Shown: positions 45,235 to 53,902, counted from the first letter of the stretch. The stretch: DNA of 64,000 bases from Colwellia polaris (GCF_002104515.1 NZ_NBOE01000002.1:434001-498000); one strand, 5' to 3'. The notes: generated by a model not told the origin, from the sequence alone. Numbers and translations: made by a program.

Positions 45235-48200
45235 ATGAAAGACCAATCAAAAGCTCACTGGCAGATTAAGACAGTACCAATAACAAACGCAGGTGACGAT
45301 AAGCTATCACACGATTCAATAGCTGAACTATTAGATGAAAAAATCAATTATTTATTTAAAGAAGATAATGTACCTAGTTGTATTTGTCTTAATGGTGAAT
45401 ATGGTAGCGGTAAATCAACGATAATAAATCTCTTATTTGATAAATGGAAGTTGGCTACTAATAAAAAAGTAGTTCATTTTAATATTTGGCGGCATAAAGA
45501 AGAGAATACTTACTATGCCTTATTCCGTAATATTTTTTATGCATTAAAGAATAAAAACAAAAATGATTTCAGACAAAGTGATTTTCTAGAAAGTATTACT
45601 GAAAATGATGAGATTTTGGACTTAGACTCTGAGTTTAGTGAGCTTGTTTATGCCAGTTTTTCGAAGAAAAGAACAGACCAAGTTGAATTAAATAAAGGTG
45701 TTTCTGAATTTGTAAAAGAATTGCCAAAATATACTTTATTGCTCACAAAAGGTCTGTTTAAAACTGTTTTTTTGGGAAGTGCCTTAGCTGCTATTATCGC
45801 AGGTTTAATTGATTTTGCTATTGAGATGGATGCTATAGAAAGTACTTTGTTTGCTTTAAAGATGTTTTTAATATTTATAACGTCAACAGGTATATTTTCA
45901 ATATTATCCAAAAATATATTTAAGAACTTACCAACATTGTTTAAATTCCATGTGCAACCTGCTGAGCACTCAATATCTCTACCTTCTATAACCAATACTG
46001 AACAATTACAATGTGTCTTCAGAAACATACTTAGTTCGCACAATCGAAATAACGGCAACGATAAGTTGTTGATAGTTATTGAAGATGTTGATAGGAAACA
46101 TAATGATGAAATAATTGAGACTTTAAATGAATTGAGAACATTTATTGATCTTGGAAAAGCTATTTTTATAATACCTTGCGATCTAAATAATATAGAGCGA
46201 GCATTTTATGATTCAGCAATAGATAAATCTAATGATATAGACGAGCAATATATACGTTGGAAGGCTAAAGATTTTTGTAGTAAAATTTTTTCTCATACAA
46301 TTAGTCTTCCACCACAAGGTCAGCAAGACTTACGCCAGTTCTTAGTTAATAAAATAACTTCAGAAAGTCCTAATAATCCATTAAAATTACTTCTTAAGCA
46401 AAATGGTGATTTTGAGCAATTAATTGATGTTTTACTTGCTAACGCTATAAAAACTCCAAGAGAAGCGATAAATATATACAACAGATTCACTTTACAAATA
46501 GAGCATGCCTTAAAGTTAGAAAAAAACAGCTCAAGATTAAAAAAAGGGACGATCTCAAACAACATCTTACCGTATGCTCGCGTATATATGCTTTCTACTT
46601 TTTACGGATTGGAACAGCACCTTTTAAAATATCCTGAGTTGCCTAGTTGGATCATAGATAACTTTAGAAGTAGACCTGAGCATTATTACTTGAGAGGTGT
46701 TGACGAGACTAACTCAGAGATTAAGTTAAGTGAAGAAATTCCTAAGTATGCACAAAGGTATTTTAGAGATTTAATAAAAACAGGTGTTATTAGTCTTGAT
46801 GTTGAAGAATTTGTTAGTAGAACAGAGGCTTATGATTCGCAACTCACTAAGGCATTTATTCATTTGGATGAAGTTTCTTACTCGGGAGAATTAGGAAGTG
46901 CTATATATGGGGATGTAGTTAGAAGTTTAAAATCTAGAAATATTCAAATGGTAACTGAATTACTTGAGAATGATCCTAAAGAAATTTCAATTGTTATAAG
47001 TAAAGTCTTAGCTAACATAAATTATAGCTCAGACTTTCAGTCTTATGTCCCAAGTTTAATTGATATTATTTTAAATGTTGATCCTAGTAAAAGAAAAAAT
47101 ATTGCTGATTTTGCACTAGAGCATTTTGATCGAGTGACAAATAGTATTTTGTATGCTTTTCCCGCTAACAATATTGAAACTATATTTTCTTTAGGAAGCT
47201 CCATTCAATCAAGAAATGCTAAGAAAACATATTTTAGTATCCTACATAAAGACCGAGCTTCGGTAACCGAGTATTGCACAGAGGAAAAAGTCTTTGAAAT
47301 TGTTTTGATGTTGATTGGAGCAATAAATAAAGACAACAAATATGTTGATTCAGATATAAAAAGCCTTCTAATAGATATATCAAGTGTACCTGCATCTGAC
47401 ACAAATGAATTTGAACAAAGACGTCAGTTACTTGAAGTAATTAGGGGGATGGATGAAAAAACAATAATAGAGTTGTTTTCTACAGAAACATTAAACAGGT
47501 TCATTACGGACTTAGATGACTTTTATAATGAAAGTGAAGACTTTAGTTTTATAAAAGAAGATATTAATAGACTAATTTCAATTTTTATTAAAATTGAAAA
47601 GGCTAATACTCTAGACATTATTAACTTAATATCGGGTCATAAAATAAATGAACTTGATAATTGGTTTATCCAACTAGCTGGGTTATATGAAGAATACCTA
47701 TACGAAAAAGTTGAACTAAATAAGATACACCAATCTATCAAAAGTAATATTATTGCTAATTATTTAACAGAAGATAATTATAGTAAAAATAGCGAATTAA
47801 TTAATGACGCTATAGCCTTATTTGCAAAACTTGATGGCTATGGATTTACTAAATTTGAATCTAAAAATACAGAATCATTTCATGAATTAACTAAATTGTA
47901 TAAAGAACTGATAACTTCTGATGTAGAAAGTGATTTCTTAACATTCATATATAGACTAATAGATAAACATGAAGAAGTTTCAAAATATACTTTTACTCAT
48001 ACTCTAATTGATTCTATTCAAGGTTTATTAGAAACGAACTTAGATAATAAGTATGAATCGCCAGAATTTTCTCGTTGTAAAGTTACCGCAGAATTCTTGA
48101 GTAGAAACGGGCGAGTATCTCGAATTAAAGATGAAAAACAGGCTGTGATGAAGGACTTTTTATTTCCTAAATTACAACGTCACTTAAGTCAAAATAAAGC

Positions 48201-49344
48201 TAATACAGATGTTTCAAAAGCTCTTTTCAGCTTTATAGAAACTCTTAATTATGATCCTAAGTTTGGTGATATCTTGGCTGGCTGGATAAATGATACTCAG
48301 TACCCTTTAGCGGCTAATGTCCCGTTTAGTCATTTCAGAGATTACTTAAGCGTCTTAAATTTAGTTATTAACAAAATATCGAAGGATTATTTAGAGTCAA
48401 TTTTGAGACAGTGTTATAGCATGGTTACTAGTTATCCTAGCAATGAATCTCACACCCTTGACGTTTGGGACTGGATAAATAAAATAGCTCAAGTTAATCA
48501 GGAGTTACCACTGTTTGAAAATAGTATTATACCTTTCCTTATATCCAATTATGATAATAAAGAAAGTTACTTTTCAGGAAAAACAACTGAGTACGTCATA
48601 AGCTTTTTATCCCTATACTCTCCTTTTAAAGATGCAACAGAACAAAAAACGTTCAATAATTTTTTACTATGGGCTATGGACGAAGAGCCTAAATATTCGA
48701 GGTATTTAGAAAGTAATTTTGAGTATTTTGATATGAATCAGAAGCTTGAATGCACTTTGAAGGTCCATTCACTTAATAAATGGGAAGATATAGTCTCTTC
48801 ATTAATAAATAATAGTACTAATACACAAGAGTTTATAAAATCACTAATTGTAGATGAAAATAACTATGAACTTGTAAAAACAATTTATTCGAAAACTTCG
48901 GATAAAATAGATTGGAATAAAATATCAGTCGAAGCAGTTAAAGATATTTCCGAATCTTTGAATTTTTCAGCAGGCGAGTTTATCAATACATTAGACAATG
49001 AGATTATCGCTCAGTTTGATGTTTCAGATATATTAGAAACGTTTGATAATTATTTAATTGAGTTATTAAAAGATAACCTCCCTAGAAAATTTTTAGCACT
49101 AGATTTAATTGATAAATTTGATGTGATTTTGGTTCCTAAATCAAAACTTGTGTATGCAATTAAACAGGAGTTTGTTGATACATGTGATATAAATAATAGT
49201 GTTGAAGAACTATCTAAAATTAGACGTTGGCTTAAAAAGCACGATTTAACGAAATATACAGGGATTTTAGCAAAGCTTAAATCAATAAAAAGTATCTCGG
49301 AACCTGATTTTGCTAGAAAGTTGGACTCGATTATTAAGTATTGA
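45235..49344 (+). CDS. KAP-family P-loop NTPase with membrane segments
   Basis: A 1369-aa protein. Walker A NGEYGSGKSTIINLLF lies near residue 60; FNIWRHKEENTYYALFRNIF is the KAP signature after it. Two hydrophobic segments (about 165-195 and 200-230) interrupt the ATPase, as in KAP proteins, and Walker B follows as LLIVIEDVDRKHNDEI. Residues about 420-1369 are helical, with no domain recognised. I prefer ATG 45235 (GAGGGA upstream) to ATG 45217. Known KAP members include PifA, the phage-exclusion protein of plasmid F, so a defence role is plausible, but nothing here proves it. Low GC and island position indicate transfer. Confidence 0.85.
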   Translation: MKDQSKAHWQIKTVPITNAGDDKLSHDSIAELLDEKINYLFKEDNVPSCICLNGEYGSGKSTIINLLFDKWKLATNKKVVHFNIWRHKEENTYYALFRNIFYALKNKNKNDFRQSDFLESITENDEILDLDSEFSELVYASFSKKRTDQVELNKGVSEFVKELPKYTLLLTKGLFKTVFLGSALAAIIAGLIDFAIEMDAIESTLFALKMFLIFITSTGIFSILSKNIFKNLPTLFKFHVQPAEHSISLPSITNTEQLQCVFRNILSSHNRNNGNDKLLIVIEDVDRKHNDEIIETLNELRTFIDLGKAIFIIPCDLNNIERAFYDSAIDKSNDIDEQYIRWKAKDFCSKIFSHTISLPPQGQQDLRQFLVNKITSESPNNPLKLLLKQNGDFEQLIDVLLANAIKTPREAINIYNRFTLQIEHALKLEKNSSRLKKGTISNNILPYARVYMLSTFYGLEQHLLKYPELPSWIIDNFRSRPEHYYLRGVDETNSEIKLSEEIPKYAQRYFRDLIKTGVISLDVEEFVSRTEAYDSQLTKAFIHLDEVSYSGELGSAIYGDVVRSLKSRNIQMVTELLENDPKEISIVISKVLANINYSSDFQSYVPSLIDIILNVDPSKRKNIADFALEHFDRVTNSILYAFPANNIETIFSLGSSIQSRNAKKTYFSILHKDRASVTEYCTEEKVFEIVLMLIGAINKDNKYVDSDIKSLLIDISSVPASDTNEFEQRRQLLEVIRGMDEKTIIELFSTETLNRFITDLDDFYNESEDFSFIKEDINRLISIFIKIEKANTLDIINLISGHKINELDNWFIQLAGLYEEYLYEKVELNKIHQSIKSNIIANYLTEDNYSKNSELINDAIALFAKLDGYGFTKFESKNTESFHELTKLYKELITSDVESDFLTFIYRLIDKHEEVSKYTFTHTLIDSIQGLLETNLDNKYESPEFSRCKVTAEFLSRNGRVSRIKDEKQAVMKDFLFPKLQRHLSQNKANTDVSKALFSFIETLNYDPKFGDILAGWINDTQYPLAANVPFSHFRDYLSVLNLVINKISKDYLESILRQCYSMVTSYPSNESHTLDVWDWINKIAQVNQELPLFENSIIPFLISNYDNKESYFSGKTTEYVISFLSLYSPFKDATEQKTFNNFLLWAMDEEPKYSRYLESNFEYFDMNQKLECTLKVHSLNKWEDIVSSLINNSTNTQEFIKSLIVDENNYELVKTIYSKTSDKIDWNKISVEAVKDISESLNFSAGEFINTLDNEIIAQFDVSDILETFDNYLIELLKDNLPRKFLALDLIDKFDVILVPKSKLVYAIKQEFVDTCDINNSVEELSKIRRWLKKHDLTKYTGILAKLKSIKSISEPDFARKLDSIIKY

Positions 49345-49611
49345 TCAAAATATATTAGGTTGACTGTATCATTATACAAGCCGTATTATGTGGGAATAGT
49401 GTGGAATCAAATTTTTAAAAATAACATTCGAATCTAAGGTCAATTTCTGTAGTACTATTTACCGTAATAGCCCAACCTTAAATAGTATTAAGGACTACAG
49501 AGGGACTATTTTTTGATAACTTATGAGTAATTATGAGAACCTTTGTTTTTATAACTATATAATAATAAAGACGTTATTGAAGATGATAACTTATGAGTAT
49601 GCCTGATTCTT
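49345..49611. other. Right end of the island: inverted and direct repeats near attR
   Basis: No gene. CTGTAGTACTATTTA at 49447 pairs imperfectly with TAAATAGTATT...ACTACAG ending at 49500. GGACTACAGAGGGACTATTTT at 49492-49512 repeats the left end. TGATAACTTATGAGTA occurs at 49514-49529 and again at 49584-49599. This dense cluster of short repeats near attR is typical of integrase and accessory-protein arm sites. Confidence 0.6.
49492..49512 (+). repeat. Right copy of the 21-bp island end repeat
   Basis: GGACTACAGAGGGACTATTTT; one base different from the left copy starting at 37288. Confidence 0.75.
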
Positions 49612-49630
49612 CAGGGATGAAAATGCCGTT
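49612..49630 (+). repeat. attR: second copy of the 19-bp direct repeat
   Basis: CAGGGATGAAAATGCCGTT followed by CTAA, which is what remains of the original 3' end of ybaB (codes for PGMKMPF and stop). Confidence 0.92.
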
Positions 49631-49673
49631 CTAAAATAACGCTGCATTAGCTGTACTAGCGCAATTTATTCAT

Positions 49674-49707
49674 AAAAGCTTAAGTTTGTAACTTAAGCTT
49701 TTTTTAT
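49674..49707 (+). terminator. Displaced original terminator of ybaB
   Basis: AAAGCTTAAGTT - TGT - AACTTAAGCTTTTTTT. It lies about 45 bp after attR, the same kind of distance as the island-supplied terminator after attL, so it is probably the pre-insertion ybaB terminator. Confidence 0.8.
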
Positions 49708-49744
49708 TTGAGCAGTATTATTGATTAGCTTGCAGCGCTAATTC

Positions 49745-50521
49745 TTATCTTTGACTTACCCATATACTGTCTTTCATTTCGTTGAGTGATTTTTTATTAC
49801 ATGCAACATTTTGATCACAGGTAATATTTGGCAATCTTGTGCCGGTAGAGGTAATACGCTTTCTATAGCTAGCGAGCATTGCATCTAAAGATGTATTTCT
49901 ATGCAGGCCGTTTACAGTGACAACTTCAATGTTGTGAGATGCAGCTGATTTGAGTATGTTAAAAGTTTCAAGCGGCGTCTCTTCAATTGCTACATGTAAA
50001 CTGGGTAAGTTATTTTTATCAAATGCTTGGTCTTGCTGTGCCTCGCTAATCCAGCGAACAATTTTTGTAGGGTGAGCTTTATAAACTAAAGTTAGCCAAG
50101 TATCTGCTTCTTGATAACGTTGTTTAGCAAGGTAGGTTCTGCCTAATAAAAAAGCTGCATTGGGTTGTCCTTTCCTCGCTGCTCGTTTTAACCACTTAAT
50201 ACCGTCATCTAAGTCATAAAGCTCTTCTTCTGTTAATAATAGCATGCCAGCTTTATATTCAGCCTCTCGTACCCCTTTAATGCCTGCTCTTTTATAAAAT
50301 TTTAATGCCCTTGCTTTGTCTACCTCCGTACCAAAGCCAAAGTGATAAAACTTTGCTAACGTGTATGTAGCATTTCTATGACCGCGATTTGACGCTTTTT
50401 TAAAAGACTTGAAATAAGTAACGCACTCATCAGTCTTACATTCAGTTATTTGTAATGCGGACGTGTTAAACGCTAAAGTCAGTGAGGCTAAAGCTATTAT
50501 TTTCCCTATGCTTTTTAACAT
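49745..50521 (-). CDS. Exported SEL1-repeat protein
   Basis: A 258-aa protein. Signal peptide MLKSIGKIIALASLTLAFNT to about SALQ, then SEL1-type repeats (ATYTLAKFYHFGFGTEVDKARA, AEYKAGMLLLTEEELYDLDDG in shortened form, AAFLLGRTYLAKQRY). I start at ATG 50521, preceded by AAGGGAAC, rather than at 50557. SEL1 repeats mediate protein contacts. Unknown role. First chromosomal gene beyond the island. Confidence 0.85.
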   Translation of the reverse strand: MLKSIGKIIALASLTLAFNTSALQITECKTDECVTYFKSFKKASNRGHRNATYTLAKFYHFGFGTEVDKARALKFYKRAGIKGVREAEYKAGMLLLTEEELYDLDDGIKWLKRAARKGQPNAAFLLGRTYLAKQRYQEADTWLTLVYKAHPTKIVRWISEAQQDQAFDKNNLPSLHVAIEETPLETFNILKSAASHNIEVVTVNGLHRNTSLDAMLASYRKRITSTGTRLPNITCDQNVACNKKSLNEMKDSIWVSQR

Positions 50522-50678
50522 GTAGTTCCCTTTAAAATAAGTTAATATTATATGCATATTTATAGCATAACCTAAATAAGTACTTAATGCATAGGCTGTT
50601 TTTTATGCGGTATGTGTAGAGTGAAAAATAAAATATCTTTGTGATAACTGACATTTTTAGAAAGTGGAAGAAGTAAAA

Positions 50679-51287
50679 ATGAATTCAACTCTAGTTTATA
50701 TTTATGATCCCATGTGTAGTTGGTGTTGGGGATATGCACCAATCTGGATTAAGTTAAAAGATTCGCTACCATTGCATATTGAGATTATGTATGGACTAGG
50801 CGGATTAGCGCCTGATAGTAATGAACCTATGCCGGCAGCAATGCAACAATTTTTACAACAAACTTGGCAAAATATTGCTCAGCAACTCGGTAGCCAATTT
50901 AATTTTGATTTTTGGACAAAATGCCAGCCAAGACGTTCTACTTATCCAGCATGTCGTGCCGCATTAATTGCAAGAGCTAGTGGTAAAGAGCAAGAAATGC
51001 TCTCGGCCATTCAACAAGCTTATTATTTACAAGCAAAAAATCCTTCTGATATCGACACATTGCACGAACTCGCTATTAGTATTGGCTTAGATGGCGATGA
51101 GTTTTTACAGCAAATAAACAGTCAAGGTATTGATGACTTGTTAAAAATAGAGATTGCCAAAATGCGACAGCTGCCTATTAATGGCTTCCCTTCCTTAGTG
51201 TTAATTAAAGGTAACCGCCACATTCCTATCCCTATTGATTATAAAAATTGGCGCAACACCTTTGAGTTAATATCTTCTGAGGTTTAG
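50679..51287 (+). CDS. DsbA-family (FrnE-like) thioredoxin-fold protein
   Basis: A 202-aa cytoplasmic protein with the active site YDPMCSWCWGYAP (CxxC = CSWC) close to the N-terminus and a helical insert, then a cis-Pro region (LPINGFPSLVLIKG). No signal peptide is present, which separates it from periplasmic DsbA. Family members are oxidoreductases or isomerases of the FrnE/HCCA type. The start is ATG 50679 (GGAAGAAG just upstream). Confidence 0.87.
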   Translation: MNSTLVYIYDPMCSWCWGYAPIWIKLKDSLPLHIEIMYGLGGLAPDSNEPMPAAMQQFLQQTWQNIAQQLGSQFNFDFWTKCQPRRSTYPACRAALIARASGKEQEMLSAIQQAYYLQAKNPSDIDTLHELAISIGLDGDEFLQQINSQGIDDLLKIEIAKMRQLPINGFPSLVLIKGNRHIPIPIDYKNWRNTFELISSEV

Positions 51288-51428
51288 CAAATGCAGTATC
51301 TGCACTAAATATAGAAGGTATAGTCAGTAAAACTGCTCTAAAAAAGAATATTTTTGTAGTATCATACGGCTATAAAAATAGATTGTTTTTACTTGTTTAC
51401 GTAAAAGCAAAAATAAATAAGGTTAACT

Positions 51429-52499
51429 ATGACATACGCAGCAATTACTGGTTGGGGCAAGTGCTTACCACCCGCTATTCTTAGCAACGATGATTTAGCC
51501 ACTTTTCTGGAAACAGATGATGAGTGGATCACCTCTAGAACTGGCATGAAAGAGCGAAGAATTTCTCATGTTACTGTAAGCGAATTAGCGTATGTTGCCT
51601 GTGCTCGTGCATTAGCAGCTGCGGGTAAAACAGCTGAAGATGTAGATTTAATCGTATTTGGTAGTACAACCTTTGACCAGCTTTGTCCTAATGCAGCCTC
51701 TAATGTACAGCGTTTATTAGGCGCTGAAAATGCCGCGTGTATGGATGTAAGTACAGCATGTACAGGCGGTATGTATAGTTTAAGTGTCGCCACATCGATG
51801 ATCAAAAGTGGCGTGGTAAAATCTGCACTGATTATCGGCGCTGAAACTATTTCACCGATTATGGACTGGAATAATCGTGACGTTGCGGTATTATTTGGTG
51901 ACGGTGCTGCGGCACTGTACTTAGAAGAAACTACTGAAGAAACCGGTGTTATTACCCAAGCTTTAGGGTGTTACGGTGAGTCTCGTGATATTTTATCGGT
52001 AGAAGGTTGGGGTATGAAGTATGCCAACAAAGGCCGAGTACTTGGGCAATCTAACTGGGCATTCTTAGGGCAAGAAATATTTAAGAAAGCAGTTGCAGGT
52101 ATGGCACAAGCTTGTGAGAAGGCTATATCACAAGCACAGTTAAACGCAGAGCAAATTTCGAGTGTTGTACCTCATCAAGCAAACTTACGTATAATAGACA
52201 CCTTAGTAAAACGCTTAAAAGTGGATAAAGATAAGGTGTTTGTTAATATTCATAAATACGGCAACATGTCTGCCGCTACAACTTTGGTTGCCTTTGTAGA
52301 AGCAATTGAAGAAGGCTTTATTGCGAAGCAATCTTATGTGCTTCTTCCTGCCTTTGGTGGCGGTCTAACTTGGAGCGCACATGTTGTAAAATGGGGTGAC
52401 AGAGCACATGCCCTAGCTACAACAGATATCGACTTACCTGAATGTAATAAGTCTGGCTTAGAATTAGTTCAAGACATTATTGCTTCAAAGTCACAATAA
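51429..52499 (+). CDS. 3-oxoacyl-ACP synthase III family protein (FabH-like)
   Basis: A 356-aa ketosynthase III. The catalytic triad is visible: Cys111 in VSTACTGGMYS, His249 in VVPHQANLRI and Asn279 in HKYGNMSAAT. It also has a clear GGGLTWSAHVVKW end. Slightly longer than E. coli FabH (317 aa). It may start fatty-acid chains or serve another acyl condensation. A thioesterase gene follows after 65 bp, hinting at a shared acyl-thioester role. Ribosome binding site AAGG upstream. Confidence 0.87.
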   Translation: MTYAAITGWGKCLPPAILSNDDLATFLETDDEWITSRTGMKERRISHVTVSELAYVACARALAAAGKTAEDVDLIVFGSTTFDQLCPNAASNVQRLLGAENAACMDVSTACTGGMYSLSVATSMIKSGVVKSALIIGAETISPIMDWNNRDVAVLFGDGAAALYLEETTEETGVITQALGCYGESRDILSVEGWGMKYANKGRVLGQSNWAFLGQEIFKKAVAGMAQACEKAISQAQLNAEQISSVVPHQANLRIIDTLVKRLKVDKDKVFVNIHKYGNMSAATTLVAFVEAIEEGFIAKQSYVLLPAFGGGLTWSAHVVKWGDRAHALATTDIDLPECNKSGLELVQDIIASKSQ

Positions 52500-52564
52500 A
52501 CAAGTATTTCATTAATCTGCCGATACTTTGGTGTGTCGGTTAATCTCTTTATATAAGGATCTTT

Positions 52565-52954
52565 ATGCGCTTTTTATCGCGTCGACTAATTTTGCCAAAT
52601 GATTTAAATTATGCCAACTCATTATTTGGTGGCAGAGCATTAGAGTGGATAGACGAAGAAGCGGCGATCTATGCTATTTGTCAACTTGAAACCAATTGCC
52701 TAGTTACTAAGCATATTGGGGCGATTAATTTTGAATCTCCTGCTCAACAAGGTGATGTAGTTGAATTCGGTTTATCAACTAAATCAGTAGGTAAAACTTC
52801 AATTACCATTACATGCATGATGCGCAACAAAGTCACTAAAAAAACGATTTGTTTAGCTGATGATATTGTTTTTGTACAAGTTGACCCTATTACTAAAGAG
52901 CCTATTCCACATGGAAAAACCTTAGCTTCATTAACGGATCCATTTGCAGAATAG
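52565..52954 (+). CDS. Acyl-CoA thioesterase (hotdog fold, YciA-like)
   Basis: A 129-aa hotdog-fold thioesterase. NDLNYANSLFGGRALEWIDE contains the family N/D catalytic pattern (NxxGxxFGGxxLxWxD), followed by FESPAQQGDVVEF. It hydrolyses acyl-CoA or related thioesters. Follows the FabH-like gene on the same strand. Confidence 0.87.
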   Translation: MRFLSRRLILPNDLNYANSLFGGRALEWIDEEAAIYAICQLETNCLVTKHIGAINFESPAQQGDVVEFGLSTKSVGKTSITITCMMRNKVTKKTICLADDIVFVQVDPITKEPIPHGKTLASLTDPFAE

Positions 52955-52968
52955 TTTATTCGCATAAC

Positions 52969-53020
52969 CCTTAGCACAAGATATTTTTCGATAAATATGG
53001 ATCTTGATCAAGTGCTAAGG
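52969..53020. repeat. Long interrupted inverted repeat between convergent genes
   Basis: CCTTAGCAC (52969-52977) pairs with GTGCTAAGG (53012-53020); an inner AAGAT/ATCTT and ATATTT/AAATAT allow further pairing. There is no T run on either strand, so it is not a standard terminator, but it could end transcription in both directions between convergent genes. Confidence 0.55.
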
Positions 53021-53030
53021 TGTGTGGTTG

Positions 53031-53234
53031 TTACTCAGGAAGTTCGATTATAAATTCTGTATAGCCGGTGATAGCAAAATAGCGAATTGATTTTTTTAAG
53101 GTTATTTTTTTAGCGATAAGCTGCGAATCGCGATATATTTTTACTGTTTGCTTTTCACCATTTTTGTCACTTTCATAGCCATGAAGTGGATTTTTTCTAA
53201 GGTTATCAAACTCAGTTTTCATTATTAATTTCAT
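53031..53234 (-). CDS. Small unknown protein (67 aa)
   Basis: A 67-aa basic protein, with KTEFDNLRKNPLHGYESDKN and a beta-rich end (SIRYFAITGYTEFIIELPE). ATG at 53234 or in-frame ATG at 53222 may be the start; no strong ribosome binding site. Its composition is that of a real small protein. No family recognised. Confidence 0.5.
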   Translation of the reverse strand: MKLIMKTEFDNLRKNPLHGYESDKNGEKQTVKIYRDSQLIAKKITLKKSIRYFAITGYTEFIIELPE

Positions 53235-53270
53235 ATTAATGCTTGTGCTTTTACCTTAAGTTTGAAGCTT

Positions 53271-53353
53271 TAAGCTATCAGTTTAAAGATAGAATTTAGT
53301 TGAGAGCTTGCTATTGTTTTTGTTTTGTCTGAAAGCTTAAAACTGACAGCTTA
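53271..53353. repeat. REP-like inverted repeat pair
   Basis: TAAGCTATCAGTTTAAAG (53271-53288) and CTTAAAACTGACAGCTTA (53336-53353) are inverted copies, 16 of 18 positions matching. The arms lie 47 bp apart. They resemble repetitive extragenic palindromes; copies elsewhere in the genome would settle this. Confidence 0.5.
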
Positions 53354-53364
53354 CCGCTGCTCTT

Positions 53365-53607
53365 TTATAGTTTATTAATCTCTTTTTTTACGTCATAGCC
53401 TTCATCAGTAACAATTTTTTCAAGTACTTGCATACGCTCTTCAAGTGTTTGAACTTGTTTCATCATAGCGATAGCTTGTTCTTTAGTTTGGCTGTTATTA
53501 TTTAATGTTTTTTCTTTAAACTCTAAATGTTTTTTGTACATGTCGAACATGACGCCAAAACCAACAGATATAAAAACAATTGCAACAACCATTGCTGTGC
53601 CAGACAT
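53365..53607 (-). CDS. Small membrane protein with a PspC-like C-terminal helix
   Basis: An 80-aa protein: membrane helix MVVAIVFISVGFGVMFDMY, a charged coiled coil, then VLEKIVTDEGYDVKKEINKL. The end is clearly similar to the end of PspC (VIERYVTSPEF...REINKL). AAGGAG precedes the ATG at 53607. Unknown function; perhaps a Psp-type envelope stress protein outside the main operon. Confidence 0.7.
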   Translation of the reverse strand: MSGTAMVVAIVFISVGFGVMFDMYKKHLEFKEKTLNNNSQTKEQAIAMMKQVQTLEERMQVLEKIVTDEGYDVKKEINKL

Positions 53608-53688
53608 AAATAAACTCCTTTCAAAATATTAAAACACATAATTTAAGCATAGCGTATCTATACATAAAAAAGCGGTAATTAACTTATT

Positions 53689-53857
53689 ATACAAATTGAT
53701 ATAAACAATCGATCATTCTAAAGCGGTTTAAATATCCAGTATCTACGTTGCTTTCAATCCCAATAGCCTGCTATTGCTCTAAGAATCAATCAAGCGCCTT
53801 GCTACTGAAAATTTATCCTCGTTTAAAATTGATCGATTCATTAAGTCAATTGGTATT
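53689..53857. repeat. MITE-like element with 32-bp imperfect terminal inverted repeats
   Basis: The left end (ATACAAATTGATATAAACAA, then TCGATCATTC) and the right end read in reverse complement (ATACCAATTGACTTAATGAA, then TCGATCAATTT) match at about 24 of 32 positions. The element is about 169 bp, has no gene, and lies alone between two minus-strand genes. A family of nonautonomous repeats would be typical; other genome copies were not checkable. Confidence 0.6.
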
Positions 53858-53902
53858 AGCTATGATGTTATAGATTGCCAATAGCTAATAAGTAATGAAA
53901 TA

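Larger units (their letters stand above)
37217..49630. mobile_element. Integrated mobilizable island in ybaB (about 12.4 kb)
   Basis: Bounded by the 19-bp direct repeat at 37217 and 49612. Next to the left end are a tyrosine integrase and an excisionase-like gene. Inside are a MobV-type relaxase, several small unknown genes and three large cargo genes (LRR, HEAT, KAP NTPase). The DNA is visibly more AT-rich than the flanks, and beyond the right repeat ordinary chromosome resumes. There are no conjugation genes, so I class it as an integrative mobilizable element that would need a helper. Confidence 0.88.
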
